Origin: an uncultured Candidatus Melainabacteria bacterium
Lineage (GTDB): Bacteria > Cyanobacteriota > Vampirovibrionia > Gastranaerophilales > Gastranaerophilaceae
Assembly (NCBI GenBank): GCA_949741915.1
Contig: CATJOM010000039.1
Location: forward strand, 1 to 48,101
Length of the DNA: 48,101 bases
Reading direction: 5' to 3'
Positions 24,216 to 31,143 of the stretch are shown in pieces. Under the pieces are notes generated by a model, which was not told the origin of the DNA, did no database searches, and saw nothing but the letters and a program-made list of their open reading frames with translations. The translations under genes were made by a program, and so were the position numbers. Position 1 is the stretch's first letter. Every line of letters begins with the position of its first letter.

Positions 24216-25214
24216 TTAATTTTTTTCGAATATTAACGGGCTGTCTCCGTTTGCGCATTTTTTTGAGGGCTCAAAACCAGCTTTTATAAGCATTTTGGTT
24301 ATGTTTACAGTATCATCGCCAAATTCTGCGTATGAATAATCATAGCTTCCCAATACTACAATAGAGCCTTCTTGTAGCCTATTATATAAATTATCGGCAA
24401 AATCTTTAAAGTCCTTTAAATCTACATACGGCCACATATTTCTCATCATAATTATTGATGGGTTTTCGTTATCAATGTTTTCAATATCCTCTAATATATT
24501 TGCACAGCTGAATTCTACAGGCTTAAGTATACTTTCTTTGAGCCGGATTGTATCATTATGTTTGCCAGCTTCTTCTGTTGCATCAGGGATTAAAAATTTT
24601 TCCTTAAAAGCATTTTCTTCTATGCCAATTAAATCAGCCATTTTTGATATGCTGTCGGCGGATTGCATTATGCCGGCATTTTTTAGAATGTTATCGCATT
24701 CGATTACATCATCATCTATATCTTTTGCATTTATCGGAAAAAATTTTTCGCTGTTTTCACCAAATGTATTTTGAAGCACCATGCTCATGCTGTATGGTTC
24801 TTTTCCGTATGAGCAAGCATAAATGTATGTACTTACTTTATTTCGGTCTTCAAATCTGTTAGCAAGGTACTTGCCAAATTCCATCCAGTTTATATCGTTT
24901 CTGAAAAAATATGTTGTATGTACATTAAAAAGTCTGCCAGCGCGTGTTTTTTGACCTTTTTTAACAGGTTTGTTTCTTAAACTTTCAAGGGCGGCTCTCG
25001 GGTTTTCTTCAGCTTTTCTTAAGTATTTTTGGATTATTGCATTTTCTTCTTCAGGTGCATTTTTTGACGCAGTTTTTTCAAATGCGTCTTCGGTTAAAGT
25101 TTCAAGAAGCCTTATAGCTTCTGTTTTGCCCTTAAAAGACAGCACGGTTTTATTTTGGTGATTATTTACTGCTTGTGATAGTGTTTTGAATCGGGGGGGG
25201 GTGAATATATACAT
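24216..25214 (-). CDS. CheR-like methyltransferase, paralogue C, 332 aa
   Basis: This copy is closest to true CheR proteins in its FFR motif (TTYFFRNDINWMEFGKYL). It also has YIYACSYGKEPYSMSMVL, FPINAKDIDDDVI, MMRNMWPYVD and EGSIVVLGSYDYS. The N-terminal 90 residues (with LSFKGKTEA) are not CheR-like. A run of eight C residues (25194-25201 on the plus strand, G on the plus strand) lies near the start codon and could be prone to slippage. It is the first gene of a B-C pair, and decayed copies of the same family lie just upstream of it. Confidence 0.72.
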   Translation of the reverse strand: MYIFTPPRFKTLSQAVNNHQNKTVLSFKGKTEAIRLLETLTEDAFEKTASKNAPEEENAIIQKYLRKAEENPRAALESLRNKPVKKGQKTRAGRLFNVHTTYFFRNDINWMEFGKYLANRFEDRNKVSTYIYACSYGKEPYSMSMVLQNTFGENSEKFFPINAKDIDDDVIECDNILKNAGIMQSADSISKMADLIGIEENAFKEKFLIPDATEEAGKHNDTIRLKESILKPVEFSCANILEDIENIDNENPSIIMMRNMWPYVDLKDFKDFADNLYNRLQEGSIVVLGSYDYSYAEFGDDTVNITKMLIKAGFEPSKKCANGDSPLIFEKN

Positions 25215-25466
25215 GTTAATAATCCATTTTCCATAGTGTTCTTTATAAAGCGCGTAAAAAAATTAAATTGCTAGATTTTGCATTTTTGTAAAGTTTTGTT
25301 TCAGACTATTTTAAGATGACTATAATTGTGAAATGGGTGGATTGCACCGTTTATACATTATCTATACTGACAGATTTTTTTCAATATTAAAATTATGCTT
25401 TCTTATCATGGTTTCTGGCTTTTTGATACCTGTGCTAAATAAAGTTTTGAAATACGATTGCAGTAG
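25215..25466. other. Intergenic, no gene seen
   Basis: This stretch between paralogue C and the pseudogene contains only short frames without family likeness or ribosome binding sites. Confidence 0.5.
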
Positions 25467-26014
25467 TCACTGTATAATTATGCCAGATGACCAGCTGAAT
25501 GTGCGTATAACAACGGCAGAGCCCGGCGCAAGCTGTTGATAAAGTTTGTCCGCAAGGCCATTATACTCTTTTTTATCTAGTATACGGCCGTATCTTTCTT
25601 AACAAAATAGCGGAAGTGCGCTCTGAATTATTATTTTCTATGTCCTACAAGATATTTGCTTTATTAACATTTATTAACAATAATCTTCCTTTCATTAAGG
25701 CTGCCAGTCTACTTTAGAGCTATTTTAGAGAATTAGCTGGAGAAGCCGTTCTTGTTTGACAAATTCTGTTTTCATATCTTTCATTGAGGGAATTATGGCG
25801 CGTGCCACCTGCACAATTGTTTACAATTTCTATATTTCAGCTGTTTTTGATATTTTTTTAATTTAACTTTCATCCAAATCTTTTACTATAATTGGGAAAA
25901 GCTTTCAGCGTCTTTGCCAAATTTTTTGCTTGTATAGCTATATTCTTCTAAAACTGCAATTGGGGCTTATTTTAGCCTGTTATATTATTCGCACTTTGTT
26001 AAGTTTTGTAAAAA
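25467..26014 (-). pseudogene. Decayed CheR-like methyltransferase copies
   Basis: On the minus strand, fragments of the CheR-like family can be read with stops and frameshifts. From 26014 a C-terminal piece reads YNRLK*APIAVLEEYSY, matching YNRLQEGSIVVLGSYDYS of paralogue C. From about 25930 a middle piece reads FGKDAES and, after a frame change, FPIIVKDLDES, matching FPIIAKDINEE. Next come ANIL*DIENNNSE (matching ANILEDIENIDNE, with TAG for Glu), a frame change, and KEYNGLADKLYQQLAPGSAVVI up to a stop at 25467. A C-terminal piece preceding a middle piece means at least two copies were present or fused. Confidence 0.75.
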
Positions 26015-26057
26015 TAGGTCATAGTTCACTCCTTAGTGTAAGTATGGGAAAATCCGC

Positions 26058-26082
26058 GGTATAGGTTAATCTTCGCTATACC
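26058..26082. repeat. Short perfect hairpin after cysK
   Basis: GGTATAG at 26058-26064 pairs with CTATACC at 26076-26082. It lies between the cysteine synthase stop and the pseudogene and has no T run in either direction. Confidence 0.35.
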
Positions 26083-26114
26083 AGCTCTTACCTATGGGGT
26101 GTTGTTTAATTTTT

Positions 26115-27047
26115 TTATTTTAAATCCTCAAAAAGCACGCTTGATAAGTATCTTTCGCCATAATCAGGCAAAATTACAACAATATTTTTATCCTTATTTT
26201 CGGGCCTTTTTGAAACTTCGAGCGCAGCCTTCATTGCGGCGCCAGATGAAATTCCACATAGGATTCCCTCTTCTCTAGCAAGCCTTTTAGCGGTTTCTAT
26301 GGCATCATCATCGCTTATTTTTATTATTTCATCAATAAGGCTGATATCCAGTGTTTTTGGGATAAAACCGGCACCAATGCCTTGAATTTTGTGTGGCCCC
26401 GGGTTTTCACCTGATAAAACAGCTGAGGATGCCGGTTCTGCCGCAATGGCCTTGAAGTCTGGCAGTATCTTTTTTATGGCCCTTGCAATTCCTGTAATTG
26501 TGCCCCCTGTGCCAACTCCAGCAATTATCATATCTACTTTATTATCTGTATCTCGCAAAATCTCGACAGCGGTAGTATTTTCGTGGGCTTCTGGGTTGCG
26601 GCAGTTGACAAATTGCCCTATAATGATTGAATTTTCAATGTTTTTATTGAGTTCTTCGGCTTTTTGAATGGCGCCTTTCATACCCTTAGAACCCTCTGTT
26701 AGAACGAGTTCTGCCCCATAGGCTTTCATTAATATACGACGCTCAATGCTCATGGTGTCTGGCATGGTTATAATTAGCCTATAGCCTTTAATTGCGCATA
26801 TCCACGCCAGGCCTATTCCTGTATTTCCGCTTGTGGGCTCGATTATGACAGTTTTATTTGGTGTGATTTCTCCGTTTTTTTCTGCCTCTTCAATCATATT
26901 TCTTGCAACTCTGTCCTTGACTGAGTTTGCGGGGTTAAAACATTCTAGTTTGGCGTATATATTAGCATAACCATCTCTATTTAACTTGTTAATTGCTACA
27001 AGAGGCGTATTTCCGGTAAGTTCGCATAAATTTTTTGCAACTTTCAT
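26115..27047 (-). CDS. cysK: Cysteine synthase (O-acetylserine sulfhydrylase), 310 aa
   Basis: This PLP enzyme makes cysteine from O-acetylserine and sulfide. The PLP lysine is Lys44 in NPANSVKDRVA, the substrate loop is PTSGNTGIGLA (about 71), and the phosphate-binding GVGTGGTITG is near residue 175. The length of 310 is typical. AGGGAA lies before the ATG. No sulfur-assimilation neighbour is visible. CysK and CysM cannot be separated with certainty, but the motifs favour CysK. Confidence 0.93.
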   Translation of the reverse strand: MKVAKNLCELTGNTPLVAINKLNRDGYANIYAKLECFNPANSVKDRVARNMIEEAEKNGEITPNKTVIIEPTSGNTGIGLAWICAIKGYRLIITMPDTMSIERRILMKAYGAELVLTEGSKGMKGAIQKAEELNKNIENSIIIGQFVNCRNPEAHENTTAVEILRDTDNKVDMIIAGVGTGGTITGIARAIKKILPDFKAIAAEPASSAVLSGENPGPHKIQGIGAGFIPKTLDISLIDEIIKISDDDAIETAKRLAREEGILCGISSGAAMKAALEVSKRPENKDKNIVVILPDYGERYLSSVLFEDLK

Positions 27048-27918
27048 AAAAAATTCCCTTTTCTAAAACTTTTTATTCATTTTTTCACTATTCAAAAAAA
27101 AGTCAATAGCATACGTGCGAAAAATGTGAAGGGCTATTTTATTTATTCGGTGTTCTGATTTATTTAAAACAGGCTGAATTGCCTTAATGATATAGCTTTT
27201 AGTATTTTTTTACACTGAAAAGCTTTATAAATACTATATTTTTTCATTTCATAGTCGCTTGAAAGCTTTCAAATGAGCATTCTTACGTAATTGATGCTGC
27301 TACAATACCTGTATTATAGGTTTTTTTGCCTTATTATATTGCAGCAAAATAGTTTTTAAATTTTTTTATTTGCTGTAATTTACTCTGCTGCAAGCTTTTG
27401 CAGTTTTCTTCGCGTCTTAAACAGTTGATATAATGGATTTTATGCTAAATCAACATAAAAAACTGCTTAAAAGTATTGTGCTTACTATATTACAGCTATA
27501 TTGAAATCTGTAAAGTTTTATTTGAAGGACGTTTGCACATATTATGCATGGCTAAAATCCTTGATTATTATACTTTTTGTATGAATTACTATTTTTAAAA
27601 ATCCTGCTGCGTGGCAAAAATGGCATAAAAAATTCAGATGCAAAGCCTGATAATTGTTATTTTTAGGAGTTTGCAGCTGTTTCGATGTGGCTTGCTCGCT
27701 GTAAAATCTAGGTTTTAGCACTTTTGTAAAGAAAACTTTACATTTCTTTTGATATATTTCGTAAATAACTTTAAACATTTTAAGTTTTGGATATTTTACG
27801 AGCTCTGTGAAATTTTCTAATATGCTGCAATTTTAAATTTTACTATTTATCTACAATTTTACACTTGTTCATTAAGTGCGTTCTTTCTATTTGCTTATGA
27901 TAATGCATTTTGAAAATA
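27048..27918. other. 870-base AT-rich intergenic region, no gene seen
   Basis: Several short frames exist, the longest 78 codons on the minus strand (27542-27778), but none has a family likeness, typical composition or ribosome binding site. A hairpin CTGCAA-gctt-TTGCAG lies near 27387-27402. The region may hold decayed genes. It contains no recognised RNA. Confidence 0.5.
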
Positions 27919-28278
27919 TTAATTTTTTTTGTAATTTTCTATATATTCTTTTAAAACCACAGCATGGTTTATTTTTTCGTTTTTTGCCGCATAAATTAAT
28001 GTGACATTGTGATTTTTTAATATGCCTAAAACCTTGTCTATTTCTACATTTTGACTTTTTAATTCTTCTTTATATCTTTTGGTAAATTCCAAAAATTTTT
28101 CAGATTCGTGATTAAACCATTTTCTTAATTCTCCGCTTGGGGCAAGGCTTTTTAGCCAATAATCAAGATGTGCATCTTTTTTGTTGATTCCTCTTGCCCA
28201 GAGTCTGTCAATAAAAATTCTGATACCGTCTGCTTTTGATGGTTTTTCGTAAATTCTTTTTATATTTAAAATGCTCAT
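27919..28278 (-). CDS. DUF488 family protein (YeaO-like), 119 aa
   Basis: The chain matches the small DUF488/YeaO family: IKRIYEKPSKADGIRIFIDR, LWARGINKKDAHLDYWLKSL, APSGELRKWFNHE and VTLIYAAKNEKINHAVVL. The family role is not established. A TATATT box on the minus strand ends 6 bases before the ATG and there is no ribosome binding site, so the message may be leaderless. It stands alone between long intergenic regions. Confidence 0.85.
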   Translation of the reverse strand: MSILNIKRIYEKPSKADGIRIFIDRLWARGINKKDAHLDYWLKSLAPSGELRKWFNHESEKFLEFTKRYKEELKSQNVEIDKVLGILKNHNVTLIYAAKNEKINHAVVLKEYIENYKKN

Positions 28279-28781
28279 AATCTTAATATAAGCCAGTTTT
28301 TGCCTGCTGGATATTCCCTATTTTTGCAATATTTAGTACAAAATAATTGGTGTTAAATTAAGTGTTTATAAAAAACTTTTAATTTTTTGTTAATCATTAT
28401 CCTGGGCTGAAAGATGAAAAAATCAGGACACCCAGGTGAGTTATGGCAGATTAAGTGTTTATAAAACACTATTGATATTAAACTGTTTTTTATTGTTAAA
28501 ATTTCATGAAACCGATTAATGATGCAGGTATCTTTTCCTCTTTATAGCTGTATTTTGCCAGTAAAATTATAAAATTTATTGAGGACTGCTTTTGTTGGTA
28601 TAATATTAAGTTTTGTTGCAAAGAAAAAATGGGGGCTAGTAATTATGCTTTTTTTAAATATAATTGTTAAGGCAAAATAATTAATGCGAAAGAATTAGTT
28701 TTCAGATTCATTTAGAAACCAAAAAATCTTTGTGTTAATATTTTGAGTATAGTAGTAGTTTAGATAATAGAGGACAAAATT
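28279..28781. other. 500-base intergenic region with a 17-base direct repeat
   Basis: No gene is seen. ATTAAGTGTTTATAAAA occurs at 28357-28373 and 28450-28466; the second copy is part of the dyad GTGTTT-ATA-AAACAC. Divergent promoters for the DUF488 and phosphorylase genes must lie here. The repeats could be regulator sites. Confidence 0.45.
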
Positions 28782-30476
28782 ATGTCATTACCTAACGTAG
28801 CATACTTTTCAATGGAAATCGCATTAGACCAGTCATTGGCCACATATTCAGGCGGTTTGGGCTTCTTGGCAGGTTCACATATGCAGTCTGCAGGATACCT
28901 CCAAATGCCTATGGTGGGCGTTACTATTCTTTGGTCTTATGGTTATTATGACCAGCGTATCAATGAAAATGGCGAAGTAGAAGTTGCATATATAAGAAAA
29001 CACTATGACTTTTTAACTGATTTGAATGTTCAAACTAAAGTTAATGTGTTTGGTGAAGATGTTATAGTTAAAGCCTATAGGGTTGAGCCTGAATTATTTG
29101 GCTCTTGCCCTGTATACCTTTTAACAACTGATGTTGATGGTAACAGCGAATGGGCAAGAAGAATAAGCCACAAACTATATGATGGTGATGAAAGAATTCG
29201 TGTAGCACAAGAGACGGTTCTTGGTATTGGTGGTGTGCGCATACTTCAAGAAGTTGGCTACAACTTTGATGTAGTTCATATGAACGAAGGCCATGCCCTT
29301 CCTGCTGCGTTTGAATTATTAAGACAACATAATGGAAACCTTAAAGAAGTTAAGAAAAAGGTTGTATTTACAACTCATACACCGGTTGCTGCAGGTAACG
29401 AAGTTCACTGGGTTGATACTCTTGTTGAAGGTGGCTTCTTTGCGGGTGCTTCGCGTGAAGTAGCAGTTGAACTTGGCGGAGAAAACTTCTCTTTAACTGT
29501 TGCTGCACTTAGAATGAGCAGAATTGCTAATGCTGTTTCACAGCTTCATGGCCTTGTTGCTAAGAAAATGTGGGATTGGGTTAATGGTAAATGTCCAATT
29601 AAGGCTATCACAAATGCTGTAAACCAGCACTATTGGCAAGATTCAAGAATTGCAAATGCCAACAGTAATGATGAATTACTTGGTGCAAAATATGAGATGA
29701 AGAAGGATTTATTCCAATATATTTCAGATACACAAGGCAAGAGGTTTGATCCTAATGTGCTTACAATTACCTGGGCAAGAAGATTTGCTGACTATAAGAG
29801 AGCTTGGCTAATCTTAATGGATAAACCGCGTATAGAAAAATTATTAAACGAAAATAAAGTGCAATTGATTTTTGCAGGTAAATTCCATCCAGATGATACT
29901 ATGGGTAAAGAAATGTTTAATAAGATTTTGAAAGAATCTTACGGCATGAAAAACGTTGTAGTTCTTCCAGGTTATGAACTGGCACTATCTGCAAGACTTA
30001 AGAAAGGTACTGATATTTGGTTGAATACACCTTTAAGGCCTTTTGAAGCGTCAGGTACATCTGGAATGAGCGCCAATATGAATGGTGCATTGCACTTCTC
30101 AACATTTGACGGCTGGACAGTTGAAGGTACATTCCCTGGAATAAATGGGTATACTGTTGAATATCCTGGTCTTGATGATGATATTCCTTGGGAAGAAAGA
30201 CACTGGAAAGATCATCAGTGTGTAATGAATACACTTGAAAATGAGATTATACCTACTTATTATGAAAACAAGCAAGAGTGGGCAAGGCTTATGAGGCAAG
30301 CAATCAGAACATCAGAAGCTTACTTCAACTCAGACAGAATGGTTATAGAATACTATAACAGGCTTTATAAACCTATTGCACATGCTGGAACTCAGGCTGG
30401 TATGGAAGATGAGGACGATTCTAAATTGGCAGAAAATCCTAATCTTGATGCTTGGACGTATTCAAATATTAAGTAA
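28782..30476 (+). CDS. Alpha-glucan phosphorylase-like protein lacking the PLP lysine, 564 aa
   Basis: The protein belongs to the short GT35 alpha-glucan phosphorylase branch of about 550-700 residues. Family features include YSGGLGFLAGSHMQSA, VHMNEGHALPAAFELL, FTTHTPVAAGNE, ITWARRFADYKRAWL and RPFEASGTSGMSANMNGAL. In phosphorylases the residue after GTxxM is the lysine that holds pyridoxal phosphate; here it is Ser430 (AGC at 30069-30071). Phosphate release by the normal PLP mechanism therefore looks impossible, and the protein could be inactive or a glucan transferase of another kind. AGAGGA precedes the ATG, and a strong terminator follows. The gene stands alone. Confidence 0.85.
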   Translation: MSLPNVAYFSMEIALDQSLATYSGGLGFLAGSHMQSAGYLQMPMVGVTILWSYGYYDQRINENGEVEVAYIRKHYDFLTDLNVQTKVNVFGEDVIVKAYRVEPELFGSCPVYLLTTDVDGNSEWARRISHKLYDGDERIRVAQETVLGIGGVRILQEVGYNFDVVHMNEGHALPAAFELLRQHNGNLKEVKKKVVFTTHTPVAAGNEVHWVDTLVEGGFFAGASREVAVELGGENFSLTVAALRMSRIANAVSQLHGLVAKKMWDWVNGKCPIKAITNAVNQHYWQDSRIANANSNDELLGAKYEMKKDLFQYISDTQGKRFDPNVLTITWARRFADYKRAWLILMDKPRIEKLLNENKVQLIFAGKFHPDDTMGKEMFNKILKESYGMKNVVVLPGYELALSARLKKGTDIWLNTPLRPFEASGTSGMSANMNGALHFSTFDGWTVEGTFPGINGYTVEYPGLDDDIPWEERHWKDHQCVMNTLENEIIPTYYENKQEWARLMRQAIRTSEAYFNSDRMVIEYYNRLYKPIAHAGTQAGMEDEDDSKLAENPNLDAWTYSNIK

Positions 30477-30496
30477 AACTGCGATATAATACTAAT

Positions 30497-30530
30497 AAAA
30501 GCCTGATAACATTATCAGGCTTTTATTTAT
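30497..30530 (+). terminator. Strong intrinsic terminator
   Basis: AAAAGCCTGATAA at 30497-30509 pairs with TTATCAGGCTTTT at 30512-30524, followed by ATTTATTG. It ends the glucan phosphorylase-like transcript. Confidence 0.85.
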
Positions 30531-30853
30531 TGTTTTTATATTGTTTAAGGGTTTTTTGAAGGTTGTTTTGCCTCAATTCAAATTTTTAGGCAATTGTGAA
30601 ATCGACATTGATTGGTTAAAATATCTTCTACTTGGTGTTATATTCATAAAACGAATCTTACGACGTGTTTTGGGGGTTTAAAGTCCTAAGTTGCTATTTT
30701 GTCGCATAGCCTTTAATAGAAAAGAAAGCCAGATTAACTTTTTTAAGTAAAATTATATATTGATTACCCTTTTTATTATTGATTTTATAATGAATAACTG
30801 ATTTGAAATTTGTTATGTTTAAGTTTTGTTAAGAATTTACGTGCTGAATAATT
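30531..30853. other. Intergenic, no gene seen
   Basis: This stretch lies between the terminator and the convergent XRE gene. I see no frame with a family likeness and no clear structure. Confidence 0.5.
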
Positions 30854-31063
30854 TTATTCAAAATCGAAAAGTGTGTTTACTGAAACCTGCAGTGTGTCTG
30901 CAATTAGAAAGATTTTTTTAAGGCTTATATATTTTTGGCCACTTTCAATTCTTGAAATATATTCTCGCGAAAGGTTGCATTTTTCAGCAAGAAATTCCTG
31001 GCTGTAATTATTTTGTAGCCTATATTTTTTTATATTTTTGCCTAGAAATTGTAGTCTTGTCAT
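30854..31063 (-). CDS. XRE-family HTH regulator, 69 aa
   Basis: This is a single Cro/C1-type HTH domain: FLGKNIKKYRLQNNYSQEFL, EKCNLSREYISRIESGQKYI and IADTLQVSVNTLFDFE. It is divergent from the giant glycine-rich prepilin-like gene, 80 bases away, and is the most obvious candidate to regulate it. No ribosome binding site is visible. It is not closely similar to the other four XRE proteins in the window. Confidence 0.85.
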   Translation of the reverse strand: MTRLQFLGKNIKKYRLQNNYSQEFLAEKCNLSREYISRIESGQKYISLKKIFLIADTLQVSVNTLFDFE

Positions 31064-31143
31064 GTGAACTATTTTGCCGTATAATTTTAAAATGTCTGTG
31101 ACCTATTTTTCCGAGTTTACAAAAATTAAGGAGATATTAGTTT

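Noticed and set aside
27542-27778. 78-codon minus-strand frame
   Set aside because: Composition is unnatural, no ribosome binding site and no family likeness.
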